Positions 22,077-34,246 of a stretch of DNA of 64,000 nt are shown here, piece by piece (position 1 is the first letter of the stretch; every line of letters begins with the position of its first letter). The stretch comes from Loripinus fragilis (Eukaryota; Mollusca; Bivalvia; Lucinida; Lucinidae). Both the position numbers and the translations under genes were made by a program. The stretch lies in contig OZ026515.1 in the NCBI GenBank assembly GCA_964019695.1, positions 42,461,994 to 42,525,993 of the forward strand, written 5' to 3'. Below the pieces are notes generated by a model. That model searched no databases, had not been told where the DNA came from, and worked only from the letters and a program-made list of their open reading frames with translations.

Positions 22077-22655
22077 AGTGTTTCATAAACATCATTTCTA
22101 GTTTTATCTAACTTCGGACCCAGATCAGACGGCTCCGACAGACGACATTGTTTGATACGCATACAGAGGGTTTCAATGGAACAAATATGCTTACCCACAA
22201 ATTGGACAATAAGCAAAAGGCTGCATCTATCATTGGTATGAGTTGAATGAGCGATTGCACCTTCCCCTCTGTGGGGTCACTGGTGAGCATTTGGGGGCCC
22301 AGTAGTGGGACATTCAATACCAAAATGACGTGCCAGTAGACACAATATCAAAATGGTAAGGGACGTGTAAAGGGGATCCCGGGACCCATACCCCTTTCCA
22401 GCCACAATACAGACCCTTTCAAGATAAAAGATGAAAATATATACCCCTATCGAGGAAAACAATGTATGCTCATTATTTGGCCTTACTTAGTCCATTCCCA
22501 TTTATTTTCTTCATTCACAGTGGTATCGTTCAGTTTATTTTTGTTCTTCTTATTTTTAAAAGACGATCAATCCCTTTCCAGATAGATATGAACCCCTTTC
22601 CAAAAAGGTGCCACCACATACTGGGTGGCAGTACTTGAATGGATCTCTCTCCCCT

Positions 22656-22693
<38 letters not shown>

Positions 22694-23285
22694 ATGTTTT
22701 CCAGCTCTAAAAATGTTTGTAAAATTGTTCACCACCACGAAACACAATTTAAGGCATCTTTCTATCAGTTCAGCTAAAGGGGTGTTCAGAAGGCATAATT
22801 TAGTCAGCCTAACAAAGCCATGCATGCATTTTGTCATGCATGCTTTTCCTGTTCACACAGCATTGCATGTCATGTGTGACTTCTTTTCAGCATTGAATAT
22901 CAACAGTGATTAGATGGCTCATCATCTTGAGCTATCTCAAAGTTCTACATTTTATCATATTATGACGTCGCATCTGCAATAAAATCGATAAACCTTATGA
23001 AATGACGCTGATAACAACGTCGCGTATATTTGGCAAAATGTTTACGTTTTCATACCAAAAACGCGACTTCAAAATAATTTTAGCGTCATATGATAAATAG
23101 AATTTATCCTTCGTGCCCCTGTATTATTGAATTTATTAAACTCGTTGTAAAAGTGATAACATGCTTGGCAAGCCTCGAATTTTAACACTTTTTCACACCT
23201 CGTTAATAAATTCAATAAAACATGAGCACTCAAGTAAGATCCTCTATGTTTCATTGCTCTAGATAAAGCAAAGCAAATATTTAAC
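22077..23285. other. No gene recognised; contains a (CT)n microsatellite
   Basis: Ordinary AT-rich sequence. Open frames across the microsatellite are low-complexity artefacts. Confidence 0.5.
22657..22691. repeat. (CT)n microsatellite
   Basis: About 17 CT units. It gives RE/LS dipeptide runs on both strands. Confidence 0.95.
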
Positions 23286-23289
23286 TCAT

Positions 23290-23480
23290 TCATACCAGTC
23301 ACGACTTTTTAGGTCGCCTATTATGGCGAACAATGTGGACCCAGATAAGACTCCTCCATGGTGTTCGCTTTCATGATAAGATCTAGGCTGGAGTACACTT
23401 GAATATAGGCAACAGATGTTGTAATAAGCAGACATCATTTTCAAGACAAAATATTGGCATGTTTAAGGTTATCTATTTTA
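23290..23480. repeat. P3 element, decayed
   Basis: It has 'aggtcgcctattatggcgaa', 'aatgtggacccagataagac' and 'ggagtacacttgaatatagg'. Confidence 0.5.
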
Positions 23481-23929
23481 CGTTGCTCCTGTTTTAACGA
23501 CCTCAGTGACCTACAAGCTGATTGGCTAATTCAGCATGTAATGACTTTGTAGAGGCAAATAGTCCTATTCACCATGCTAGTCGTGCTGGCTTTTGGAACC
23601 AAGCATGATTCTGTACTAAAGAGTAGTAACATGGCATGATTTGTAATGCATGACATAGTCAGGCTGACTAAATCATGCCGTCTAACTACCCCTTAAGGTA
23701 AAACATCAGAATCAGTATATTTTGCCAATGCAACTGTTGAAAATATAGGGCACCAACATTTTCAGAGTAAAATATCAAGCCTTTGTCTTGACTGTTGTGG
23801 TAAAATTATTTCGCACTGTCAGGGTAGTGGAAAATTGACTGTATTTTCTATTCTTAATAGGGGCAATTTAAGAGCGCGTACTTGTAAAATTATTAAGCTT
23901 GAACTTAACAATAATGATTAAATATGTTG

Positions 23930-24110
23930 GAAGAAATCAAAATCCCTCTTTTTTAACCCTAAAAGCGCCTATCACAACAAATATCGTCCGTTTAAAGCCG
24001 TCTAATGAAATGTTTCAGAAGTCTCTTCGACAAACATTGGACCCAAATCAGGCTGCTCTTGTTTGTCTATATACCTTCACTGGACAATAATGTTAGCGAA
24101 CGTGTGGAGT
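23930..24110. repeat. P2-like element, decayed
   Basis: It has 'ttaaccctaaaagcgcctat' and 'attggacccaaatcaggc'. The right half is degraded. Confidence 0.45.
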
Positions 24111-24147
24111 AAACGGCGTAATCAGACGGCATTCTCAAATGCATAAT

Positions 24148-24296
24148 GGTTTGTTTGGTTGGTTTGATTTTTACGTCCCATCAACAATCTTTCAGTTATG
24201 TAGGGTCATGTATTCCTGGGTTGAACCAGTACTAAGCTAGGATTAATGTGTCGGTCTCGAGTCAAGCACCCTACCACTGAGTCACTGCGCTCCCTA
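24148..24296 (-). mobile_element. SINE-A copy, reverse, internally deleted
   Basis: The tail side reads 'ttttacgtcccatcaacaat' and the head side 'accactgagtcactgcgctc'. The B-box region is missing (tcggtctcgag follows 'aatgtg' directly). Confidence 0.75.
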
Positions 24297-25075
24297 GATG
24301 CATAATGGTACGTTTCGAATATGTGTTATGCCACTCTTAAAATGTGCATTCAGTCGCAACTACTTGCCGAATATTTGTTCTGTACCACACTTTGTGAATA
24401 CGAGCAGCGTACGCAGTCTCGTCAGAGCATTCGCCTATGCGATGAGCATAAATATTCCATGTTCTAGCTCAATTATGTTCCTTACATATTGATTTTAGCG
24501 ACAAAGCGTTAGTTTTCAGGTTGTAATTTCTCACACCCTGGTTAGACCCTGTGACTACCAAACTACCCGTCTAACCACAATGATACGTTACTATTTTTAG
24601 TCAATTCGTGACAAAGTAATGCTCTAGTTGCTTTCAATAAGTCAGTTTACGGGTATACATATCCTATGACTTCAAACGGTTACACATATTTACAGACCTG
24701 CGGGCAGGCGACAAGTCAGTGAACAAGTGGAATATATATTTTCGACCGGATAAGCTGTCCCTACCGTGACAGGTAACTATCTTTGCGTATTGTCGAAATC
24801 GGGTGACGGACCAACGGCATATTGACGTTAGTTGGTGCTTGTTGACGTTATCGACTGCAGGTTTGTCTAGATTTGTTATAGATAGATTTGTTCCAGATGG
24901 CTAACATACCTACATACCGATGACCCTGTTTATCTTCACTATACAATCTGACAAGCATTCATTATCTAGAGTGCTAAAATAGCTGGTAGCAATAATACTT
25001 TATTATATGACGACATCTGAGACTATTTGAATGAGTAAGTGCAATTGAAGCAGTGAGTATGCTTCTATCACTCAC
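24297..25075. other. No gene or clear repeat recognised
   Basis: Mixed-composition DNA with short open frames only. Confidence 0.4.
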
Positions 25076-25079
25076 AGCA

Positions 25080-25290
25080 TGCGTTCTTTTACACGAAATA
25101 TCATGTAATGTGCAAGGTCTACACTAATGCAGGTGGAATAAAACAGTTATACCATGGTTTGTCCACATGTTCGTGAGAAAATCCACTCGCCAAAGCTCGT
25201 GGGTTATCTTTAAGTCATTACGTACAGGTGGACAAACATGGTATAACTATTTGATCCCACTTTCATCAGTGTAGACTTTGCACATCTCGA
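25080..25290. repeat. Palindromic element of ~200 bp
   Basis: Arms 'aggtctacactaatgcagg' / 'catcagtgtagactttgc' and 'agttataccatggtttgtcc' / 'ggacaaacatggtataact' are clear. I found only one copy in the window. Confidence 0.7.
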
Positions 25291-25378
25291 TATATTCGTG
25301 CTAAGGTTGGTAAGGGAGTATAATGTGGTGATGGTTGTCTCTGCAGTGAGAATAAGACCATATAAGCATAAATGATAT

Positions 25379-25622
25379 AACCCTAAATGCGCCAACCCTC
25401 AATACGCCAGCCCCAAAAATGCATATTAAAATGCTGTCTGCTTAAGTCGGCTGCTCCACATATTTGATAACATTCTTGGTTAATGTAAGTATAGAGGCAG
25501 AAATTGTGGACCCAGATCAGACTGCTCCTAGCAGTCTGATCTGGATCTACACTGTCGAAGAGGCTTCAAAAATTTCAGCAGACGGCTTTTTTTATTGTGA
25601 TTGGCGCTTTAAGATTAAACTG
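25379..25622. repeat. P2 palindromic element
   Basis: It has 'aaccctaaatgcgccaacc', a core 'gactgctcctagcagtctga', and an end 'gattggcgctttaagattaa'. Confidence 0.7.
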
Positions 25623-25626
25623 TTCT

Positions 25627-25833
25627 GGTTTGTTTGTTTGTTTGATTTGATTCTTTACGTCCACTCAACAATCTTTCAGTTATGCGGGACGGTTCTTCCT
25701 GGGTTTAACCAGTACTAAGCTAGGATAAATGTGTCTTGCTCAAGGACCACAACGCAGTGACGCCGGTGAGGCTCGAACCCGCTACCCTTCGGTCTCGAGT
25801 CAAGCACTCTACCACTGAACCACTGCGCTCCCT
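25627..25833 (-). mobile_element. SINE-A copy, reverse
   Basis: A complete element in reverse: tail 'tttgtttgtttgatttgatt', 'ctttacgtccactcaac', 'ggctcgaacccgctacc' (B box) and 'ctgaaccactgcgctccc' (A box and 5' end). Confidence 0.88.
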
Positions 25834-26825
25834 GTTCTGGTTTGTATTTGCTTTCTATGATGCAAAATGCGATTCATTACAATAATTATTGATCTGAGAC
25901 ACAAGAAAATCTAAAATATTAATGATTCCTGTTCTTCATACAGAAATACTGCGCACAATGTCATCAGTCGTTTCCCCGACCCAGTACTTGTAGCATGCGC
26001 TTACAGTATCGCATGCGCTATCGCACAGCCTAGCCAAAACCATCACAACACACACGTACTGTAGCAGTAAACGCGCGTCGCAATGGAATACTGCAGGTAT
26101 TGGTAATCCATAACAATTGTATGTTTGTATTCCGAGAAACATCATGAGATTCGGGTACTTACCGCATATGCGTTAATTCATGCTTTGAACATGTATGCGC
26201 AGCTATCTAGTGGGGCTAGATGTCAGCATTTTAGACGGAGCCTTCCTCTACTTCCCTACTTTATACATGCGAGCAGCGAAGGCTCTGACGAGACTGCGCA
26301 GATGCGCAGGCTCGTCTGAGCATTGGTTGCTCGCAGGTACCAAAATCGGGTTTGCTGGTCCCTTTGTTAATGTGCACATACATTATTGCGAGTATTATAC
26401 ATAGGAGAATTTCAAATCAGAAATCAGTGATGCTTCTTGTCATGATTTTCGATGATGACCGATTTTACACTGAAAAAAAATCAGTAAATGGGTTTTAATA
26501 TCGGCGCTTGCATTTGGTCCGCCGATGCTTGACAAATGTCGCAACTATGAAATCCGGTGCTACGCCCCTGGCCTGGATTTCTGTCCTGAGCATACACGTT
26601 TAAAGAGTGGCTTTACAAATACTGTTATCGCAAGGATTGTTTGACCCATATCATATCCCACATCATATTCTGTGTTGGTATAATACGATTTATGTCTAGG
26701 ATTTCTTTATCAATCATTGCCAATTATTCCGGACAGAAAACTCTTACCCGACCTGATCGCTGGCAAGCCTAGTATCAGACCCAGAGGCAGTGGCATACGT
26801 TGTATATCAAAATAAGACAGCACAG
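25834..26825. other. No gene recognised; one CG-rich hairpin
   Basis: A hairpin at 26270-26340 ('gagcagcgaaggctctgacg' / 'cgtctgagcattggttgctc') resembles a P4 core. Otherwise unassigned. Confidence 0.4.
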
Positions 26826-26827
26826 AA

Positions 26828-27143
26828 GAGGGTCTGGATGGGGTATAATGACTAGTTAATCATGGCCCTTTATTATAATGAATAGTGAATAATGAGCCAA
26901 ACCAATAATGCATAGTGAATAATGAGGGCCTACATGATAATGAATAATCCTATTTTTTTTAATGAATTGTAGAAAAAATTAATGAATTATGAATAATCAG
27001 ATTTCTTTGCCAACTTCCTTACTTTTAATGAATAATTGGTCTTATTTTAATGAATAACCCAAAATTTTAATGAGATGAATAATGGGCAAATTTTTAATGA
27101 ATAGTGAATACCAGACCCCCCCCCCCCCCATGCAGACCCTCAC
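26828..27143. repeat. P13 element (AATGAATAAT-rich)
   Basis: It starts 'agagggtctggatggggtat' and ends with a run of C (27116-27129) and 'atgcagaccctc', an inverted match. The interior is made of 'aatgaataat'/'agtgaataatg' repeats. The copy at 36474-36755 is its reverse complement in style. Confidence 0.7.
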
Positions 27144-27594
27144 AGAATACCTGGCACATCATATACATTGTTTGGTTTAGCGAAAGGTAGCTCTAATATC
27201 GTGACAACCATTAGAATGCAATCAATGCAGGGATCTAGAACCCCGAACACTTGGTCAGAATTGCTCATGTGAGCAAATGTTTGCACATATGGAAATATTT
27301 GCATATATGCAAAAAAATAGCACGACATGTATTCATTTTTATATCTTTCTTTGCTGCTTGCTAATGCAAATGTAGAAGCTCTTCGCCAGTTTGCTTTTGG
27401 CCAAATGAATATATACATGTACCTGCTATTTCCATTTAACCCACGCTAATATATTTTGCTGTTGATTGAGTTAAGGCTTAAAGCTACAGTCCCAGTCAAC
27501 AATATTTCATTCATGTCGGGTCTCCTTCCAGAGAGAGGAAGAGAGAAAAGAAGAATGGGATCGAAAAAACGGAAGAAAAAGGCCCCACCCAATC

Positions 27595-27760
27595 TTGCAT
27601 GTGCTGATTTTTATCAAAATCAACTTTTTCGAAAAATTCTTTCAAGAATACAACCCGCAAAGTGTCAAACAATTTGGACCCAGATCAGGTCCAACAAAAT
27701 GTCGGACCAAATTGAACAGACGACATATGTTCCTTCCCCGCCATCTAACAGATCCAAAGA
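27595..27760 (-). repeat. P1 element, reverse orientation
   Basis: It has 'atcaactttttcgaaaaatt', 'caaagtgtcaaacaatttgg' and 'ggtccaacaaaatgtcggac'. Confidence 0.55.
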
Positions 27761-27984
27761 CCAACAAAAATATTTGCCTTATGGCATTTTAGATTTATGC
27801 ATAAATAAAATGGATGTACATGTAGATACGCATTAGATGACCTTTGTCTTGAACTTGCATATACTGTACAATCCTCTTTTGAAAAGAGTGTAGACCTAGA
27901 ACAACTGGAGAAGTCCGGTGACCAGGACCCTTACTATTTTCCACGCTGTGTCTGTGAACTTGAAGCATAAAACCATGCACTGTA

Positions 27985-28266
27985 ACTCATGCGCGGATCC
28001 AGAAGGTTTTGTCAGAGGGGGTCCAACACTTTTGCGTTTTTTTAGTTGATGGGATGGAGAGAGGATCGAAATGCCATTAAAGGTGGACCATCATCGGCCC
28101 GCCAGCGAAACGAATGGCGTTTCGCTTGCGTGCCGATAATGGCCCACCATTGAATGCTGGCTTGGTAGTAGTTTTGAGATTTTTGCTAGGAAACCCTGTA
28201 TTTTTGTGAATTTCCAGGGGGGGGGGGGGGTCCGGACCCCTGTCCCCCCTCTGGATCCGCCCATGT
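27985..28266. repeat. P12 element with a poly-G run
   Basis: Ends 'atgcgcggatccagaagg' / 'cccctctggatccgcccatg' are inverted. Two arms have 'aatggcgtttcgct'-type sequence. A run of 14 G lies at 28217-28230. Confidence 0.75.
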
Positions 28267-28645
28267 AAATAATAAGTTTAACTTTACACCAAATTGGTTT
28301 TGTTGTAACATTTCAACTGCTTCACAAACTATGTTTTGTTCGATTGTGTTTATCCGGAGAATAACAACAACAATAACAGGTAGAAATGTTTAAACATTTA
28401 TCACTGTAGAAATGTTGGTCTCAAGCTGTTTTGTGTAAGTTTACATCATTTTTCAGCTGCCACCTCTTCTGATGTAAACTGACACTTATTTTTTATAGTG
28501 TGCAGTTGAACATTTTGGCCTTTTTGGGCTGAATATCAGATCACCAAAATATGCCGAAAAATCTTGCAGAATGTCAAACAATATACACATGTACATGTAG
28601 GTGCAATGTATAGTATATTTGAATGTGTTGTCCATATTTTTTTCT

Positions 28646-29205
28646 TAACTTTTTACCTGCTAGAGTTGTCTGCTAATAACTTTCAGCGACATACAGTTTG
28701 GTCACTGATCAATGTAAACGCACCGGTGGTTGCTACAACGAGCTGGTGGTTGCATTTTTCAGCACAGGTGGTGGCGTAAAAGGTAAAAAAAAATCTATAG
28801 CTGTTGACTTTATGATTTATTTATAAACTTGCATTTATTTTATTTGTGATGACACCTGGCGCACAGACCACTGGTAACATTGCAGTTTATGGCTCTGCCA
28901 AGCAATTGGTGATTTAATTCATGGTTTGGACTGCAAATCCAACAAAGTTCTGGAGTTTTGCTGTTACAGGTGTTTTTTTCTAGTGTAACTGCCTAAATTA
29001 AGGGAAAGCTGCATGTCTAAGCGCAGCTGTTGTCATATTCCCATGAAATAACATCCAAAAACGATTACTACATGTACTTTGTATTTTTTTCTTGGTAAAC
29101 TAGCAAATGTTTTATTGAGGAATTTTATTACAACGCACTGGGAGCATTTATTAAAGCAAAAAATACTCTGAGAAATTAATTACCCAGCAGGCAAAGAGTT
29201 AATCA
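28646..29205. repeat. P1 element split by ~450 bp of foreign sequence
   Basis: The P1 5' part ('ctttttacctgctagagttg', 'agtttggtcactgatca') stops near 28708, and the P1 3' part ('cccagcaggcaaagagttaa') resumes at about 29180. The filler starts 'aatgtaaacgcaccggtgg' and was not found elsewhere in the window. Confidence 0.5.
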
Positions 29206-29564
29206 TTATTATTATTCCAGGACTCCAAGAAAGTCATAGACTGGTCCCAGTCTCTAATATCGTTTTTAGTAAAACTGATATTCTCTCTAAGATACCAATT
29301 TATATCAACTTTACTTGAAGTAGCTCTAGGCTCAGACATTACTAAATTTGACTACCAGAGAGGATAGAATTTTTATAAAATGATTTTTCATAGCTAAATA
29401 TATTTGTAAATGTAATTATATGCATTTAGTGGACTGATGCCAGTCTTAGAAAGTCAAAAAAGTTGAATTGGAAAGTATGCCCTGGAATAACCGACATAAC
29501 TAACTATATCGGAATGTTGAATAACGAATATTACAAATAGCGAATATCAAACATGAATAGCGAA

Positions 29565-29985
29565 TACTAACTTCTTGCTGCTAATGTAAACAGTTTGGGC
29601 CCAGATCAGGCCCCGACATTTTGTCGGGCCTCACTAGGACCCAAACTGTTTGGCATTCTGAAAGTATTTCTGAAACACTTATATGAAAAAGTCATTTTGA
29701 AATATAAATAAATACATAACAGTTGACGAAAAAAGCGTTCAAAGTGCGAAGAAGTAAATAAATGGACCTCGACGCGAGAAAACCTGACTTCGGGGTTTCA
29801 ACAAAAGCGCAGACTAGCCTCTGATCAGCGCCTTTGTTGATCGCTTATTGGAAACTTTAATATCTAGACTTGCTACAAGCGAAAATTCAATTTTCTAGCT
29901 AGTCTCTGTAACTGAGCAGGCTGGTTTGGGAAATGACCTGGTCGGGGAACCCCAAAACAGATTTCTCGTGACGAGGCCAAAATGA
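29565..29985. repeat. P1 followed by P8
   Basis: 29570-29760 is a P1 with core 'cagatcaggccccgacattt' / 'gtcgggcctcactaggaccc'. 29761-29985 is a P8 from 'ggacctcgacgcgagaaaac' to 'tttctcgtgacgaggcc'. Confidence 0.65.
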
Positions 29986-30224
29986 TTCAGGTTTCATCAG
30001 TACACATCAATAACATTGAAAGGTTTTGGTTCATATACCCTGCATAACGTGACTGAAATATTATAGGGTGGGTAAAGTTATATTTTAGGACTCGCCTAAA
30101 ATGTTTTTACAAAGAGAACTTGACGATTATCATAAATTACTAATCCTCAGATGACTAGCGTCCCTAATTTTGTCGTGCGGACGCATTTATGATATCAGCC
30201 CGTAGTACGTTAAAGCTAATACCT

Positions 30225-30420
30225 TGACGTGTAATAAAACCTGTGTAAAACGGCCACTCAAAAATAGACAAAACAAAGATCTTAATGACAAATAGTAGCT
30301 TAATGAAGGTCGAAAGTATTGCAGAATGAACATTTCTGCAATACTTTTGACCTGCATAATGCGAAAATTGGTATTGAAAACCAATTGAGTGGCCGTTTTA
30401 CACAGGTTTTACTGTAAGTA
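30225..30420. repeat. P7 palindromic element
   Basis: Ends 'aaaacctgtgtaaaacggcc' / 'ggccgttttacacaggtttt', core 'tattgcagaatgaacatt' / 'tgcaatac'. The cleanest P7 in the window. Confidence 0.8.
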
Positions 30421-30741
30421 ATATCCTGCTGAGGAAGAGAGTCTGTTGCTTTACTTTAATAGTATTCTTGCTGTCGTATGGATGTTTGTGCCCTGCATCT
30501 TTTCCTTGGGGTGCCGTGGTGGCCACGTGTCTAGCCTGTCAGAGAATATACATCCGTGATCTATCATTAAACATGTGATAGCAAGGAAGACCCTGGCTAA
30601 ACTGCTCGTGTGTACCTTGAATCTTGCTGGTTTTATTTACAAATGTACAATACCAAAACCAGTGAATGCTGTGAGAAGTGGCCGTGCATGCCAACGTAAC
30701 ATATACTTGACATGGTCGTCCCTTTTCCAATTATCAATTGA

Positions 30742-30985
30742 ACCAGTGCATGAGATTTCCAACAATGTGGCATTTTGACACGTGGAGACTCGGACGAGCA
30801 TCTGCAGCCTTCTTTTAAGCTTAGAAACTCCAAATGATGTTCAGTCAGTAGCTTAACAATTATAGAATACTCAAGCGACTATAGCAAAGGCTCTGATCAG
30901 ACTGCGCGTATGCGCAGGCTGATCTGAGGCTTTTGTGGTCGCATGTATACCAAATTGTTCGAAATCTCATGCACTGGCTCAATTA
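30742..30985 (-). repeat. P4 palindromic element just upstream of the gene
   Basis: Ends 'gtgcatgagatttccaaca' and 'gttcgaaatctcatgcac'; core 'ggctctgatcagactgcgcg' / 'gcgcaggctgatctgaggc'. It ends about 50 nt before the predicted start codon, so it may lie in the 5' UTR, a 5' intron or the promoter. Confidence 0.75.
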
Positions 30986-31037
30986 TGTAATTAACTATTT
31001 ATGTTTATTTTATTTCAAATTCAGTTTTAGACTCAAG

Positions 31038-31194
31038 ATGAAGGCGCTGGCGTTTTCATCTGCTCTGATAGTGTTGTTAGTTGGTTGTGAAGCCGGTGTC
31101 AACAGACAGAAGAGAGATAATCATGCAGGTGGCTCTGCAACCGGTAGTTCCGAAGACGGATCCGAACCTAGGTCGATCCTCATTAATAATATAG
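31038..31194 (+). CDS. Exon 1: signal peptide and propeptide with RQKR site
   Basis: The start ATG at 31038 opens residues 1-52 and the exon ends in phase 1 before GTAAGC (31195). Residues 3-16 are hydrophobic after a lysine at position 2, and a C-E-A sequence at 17-19 suits signal peptidase cleavage after Ala19. Residues 23-26 (RQKR, followed by Asp27) match the furin consensus R-x-K/R-R. The rest is a low-complexity Gly/Ser/Glu linker with no cysteines. The same frame is open upstream to 30933, but the better start is 31038 because it puts the hydrophobic stretch at the N terminus. A pyrimidine-rich tract ends in CAG at 31024, so the 5' UTR may itself be spliced, with the transcription start further left. 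Confidence 0.72.
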
Positions 31195-31274
31195 GTAAGC
31201 ATTGTTTGCATCACATTGCATGTCGGAACGTTTTCTGTGTAAATCCGGTAATCATCTTAAACATTTCCCACAGC

Positions 31275-31445
31275 CAGTCACGACTTTGTCGTTTTCTCTA
31301 TCTTCTGTGATTTTTCTTAGGTAGCCTGTTTTAAAATATGGACCCAGATCAAACTGCTCTCGAGTGCACCTGAATATATGCAGCAGATGTAAAAAAGCAG
31401 ACAACATTGTCAAGACAAAAATATTGGCGGTATAAGGGTTAAACT
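31275..31445. repeat. P3 element in intron 1
   Basis: It has 'gtagcctgttttaaaatatg', 'gacccagatcaaactgctc' and 'tgcacctgaatatatgcagc'; the right half of the hairpin is lost. Confidence 0.55.
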
Positions 31446-31454
31446 ACGTGGTAT

Positions 31455-32996
31455 ATAGAGGATATTTACTTTTTGAGGTGAATACCAAATATATTTCATC
31501 GAGTGGGTGAAAAAAATCAGTAATTTTCACGAGTGCGTAGCACGAGTGAAAATGCTGATATTTTCACCGCACGAGGTGAAATATATTTTGTATTTGCCGT
31601 AAAAAAAGTAAATTTTCTTTTTATTTTATACTCAACGGAAATACAGAAATCACAACCCTACTTTTTACTTGATCGTTTCTCGTTCGATTTGACTTTTGCA
31701 GTGTGTTTATTGGGTATAACATTGGGTGTAAACGTAGTTTGCACCTAGAAAATGGCTTAGAATCATATTTTAACGAATGAAACGCAAGAAATCAGCATTT
31801 AAAGAAAGTCTATTGAGTATGCCTTACGGTAGGCGTCACGTGCAAACTGGCGCTACGCCATGTCAAACCGTGACGTCATTATGTTTGATGTTGACGGCAC
31901 AACATGCGTAGCGTTATTTTTGACAAATATACTTCACTTAAAACCTTATGTTAAAAAATCCCAGTCACAAAATTGCCAAGTTAGCCTTGTTTTGCTACAG
32001 TTCTGTTCTATTCTACAGTGAAAATATAAATCGTATCAGTCATTAGTGAAAAAATACGATATTTTTTCACTGTAGAAAAATACCAATTTTACTCACATTT
32101 GATATGCATTGAATTCACTGCTTGTGATAAAATAAAAGGCGTTTTCTGATCTCTCCAAGAAAGCATTTGTTGAGGTTTTAAAACGTTTATGTGAGACATA
32201 AGCACACAAGCTGCGGATTCACATGCAGCATCAAACCTCATCTTTCGCAAAAATCTAGAAACGGATATGCATCACAAAAATGTCGTTTCCAGTCGTGATT
32301 CAGAAAGCGTATGAGTATGATTTATTTTATCACAAGCAGTGAATTCAATGCATATCAAATGTGAGTAAAATTGGTATTTTTCTACAGTGAAAAAATATCG
32401 TATTTTTTCACTAGTGACTGATACGATTTATATTTTCACTGTAGAATAGAATAGAACTGTAGCAAAACAAGGCTTTTTGGCAATTTTGTGACTGGGATTT
32501 TTTAACATAAGGTTTTAAGTGAAGTATATTTGTCAAAAATAACGCTACGCATGTTGTGACGTCAACATCAAACATAATGACGTCACGGTTTGACCTAGCG
32601 TAGCGCCAGTTTGCACGTGACGCCTACCGTAAGGCACACCCAATAGACTTTCTTTAAATGCTGATTCCTTGCGTTCTATTCGTTAAAATATTATTCTAAG
32701 CCATTTTCTAGGTGCAAACTATGTTTACACCCAATGTTATACCCAATAAACACACTGCAAAATCGAACGAGAAACGACCAAGTAAAGAGTAAGGTTGTGA
32801 TTTCTGTATTTCCGTTGAGTATAAAATAAAAAGAAAATTTACTTTTTTACTGCAAATACAAAATATATTTCATCTCGTGTGGTGAAAAAATCAGCATTTT
32901 CACTCGTGCTACGCACTCGTGAAAAATGCTGATTTTTTCACCGCACTCGATGAAATATATTTGGTATTCACCTGAAAAAAGTAAATATCCTCTATG
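31455..32996. mobile_element. 1.54-kb foldback element in intron 1
   Basis: The left arm (about 31455-32137) and right arm (about 32320-32996) are reverse complements with few differences, around a ~180-bp loop. Outer ends are 'tagaggatatttactttttg' / 'aaaaagtaaatatcctcta'; inner ends are 'gaattcactgcttgtgataa' / 'ttatcacaagcagtgaattc'. Each arm also has a nested smaller hairpin ('ttttcacgagtgcgtagcac'). No transposase frame is visible in arms or loop. Complete TGACGTCA octamers lie at 31871, 32557 and 32578. Confidence 0.88.
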
Positions 32997-33480
32997 TATT
33001 CATTGTAGATTCTTTCTTAGTGGGCCAGCGCACCAGATTGTGGTACATGTACATGTGAATGTACTTGCATATGTTGATATCGGATTGCGGAGCAGTAAAT
33101 GATCAGCCTGTGCAAATGCAGACACTTACAAGAGCCTTCGCTGCTTGCATACACACAGTATTGATATAGACGAAGACTGAGGCCACAATTCAGAAATATA
33201 CACAGGCTGCATACGTTAATATGGACGTATATTTGAATTTTTTGTCCCGTATGTGATAAGTACCAAAATCTCATGTACTGGCCTATTTAATCTTTTCTCA
33301 CTTAATGTAGGATCATGGTAGTCATAGACCTGTGCATTTAGACTGAAAAAATGTTGTATTTTGGAGTAAAGTGTTGCATTCTTTGCCATTTTAAAAGTAT
33401 TAGTCAATAGAACGGAAAATGAATCTTTTGATAAGTTTAAATACCACGTACAGTCAGTTCACTGTTGTACATGAATGGAA
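32997..33480. other. Intron 1, no exon recognised; decayed P4-like piece
   Basis: 33050-33290 has 'atgatcagcctgtgcaaatg', 'agagccttcgctgcttgcat' and 'aaaatctcatgtactggcc', recalling P4. Otherwise unassigned. Confidence 0.4.
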
Positions 33481-34130
33481 CTTATAATAAGGCAACTCTT
33501 GTCTTTATATCTTTATGAATTCTGTAGTCATATATAGGGAACAGAAAACTACAAAATGGTGTTTCTGATATTTGTATGATTATTTAGTGGAAGGTACGTT
33601 GCGGTTAAACCCTGAAGAATTTTACATGACTGTGTTCATTATACTCTGGCCATTTGGTAGTGCCGTGGAACACAAGACAAAATTACATGCATAGTTGATT
33701 TCAGTGAAAAAAATAAAGGGGCACGTATGGAACTTAAAATAAGGATCCCCGTTCGCGGCGAGGAAAATTTCGGTGTCCGAACACGCTTTCCTTATGGTCA
33801 TTTGCAGAAATGACACTAGATTCTAAAAGTGTGCCATCCTTCGGATGGGGACGTCAACTGGATGTCCCCTGTTTAGGGAAAGTTACCCTTTGTGCAGGCT
33901 AAAGAACCCTACGGTAATTTAGATATGGGTACTTGTAGGCTTTCATCCTGCAACGAGGAGTGTACAAAGTGCACCTGCCGATAATGCTCTGAGGGCTTCA
34001 TGCAGTAGGCCTATATAAAGAAAGAGTAAGGAAGACGGACTCTTGTTTTTATTTTTCTGGCATGAATTCTGTAGTCTTAAAGGGTACAGAAACTACAAAA
34101 CGGTGTTTCCTGATAGTTGTACGTGCATGT
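33481..34130 (+). repeat. Segment bounded by ~85-bp imperfect direct repeats
   Basis: 'tgaattctgtagtcatatat...acagaaaactacaaaatggtg' near 33515 recurs as 'tgaattctgtagtcttaaag...acagaaactacaaaacggtg' near 34064. Between them lies 'gtgccatccttcggatggg' and other unassigned sequence. Confidence 0.6.
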
Positions 34131-34246
34131 TCACTATACCTGTACTAACCTTCGAGTATATCACGGCACCCCTAGCCCTTTTTGGTCGACACGACTGTCA
34201 TGATCCCAGCAATGAACAACTTCCGGTCAAAACGAAAGTAGTTTTT

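Noticed and set aside
22556..22913. Open frames on both strands across the CT microsatellite
   Set aside because: They owe their length to the dinucleotide run (RE and LS repeats).
30933..31037. Upstream extension of exon 1 to an earlier ATG at 30933
   Set aside because: The extension crosses the end of a P4 element and would bury the signal peptide behind 35 residues.
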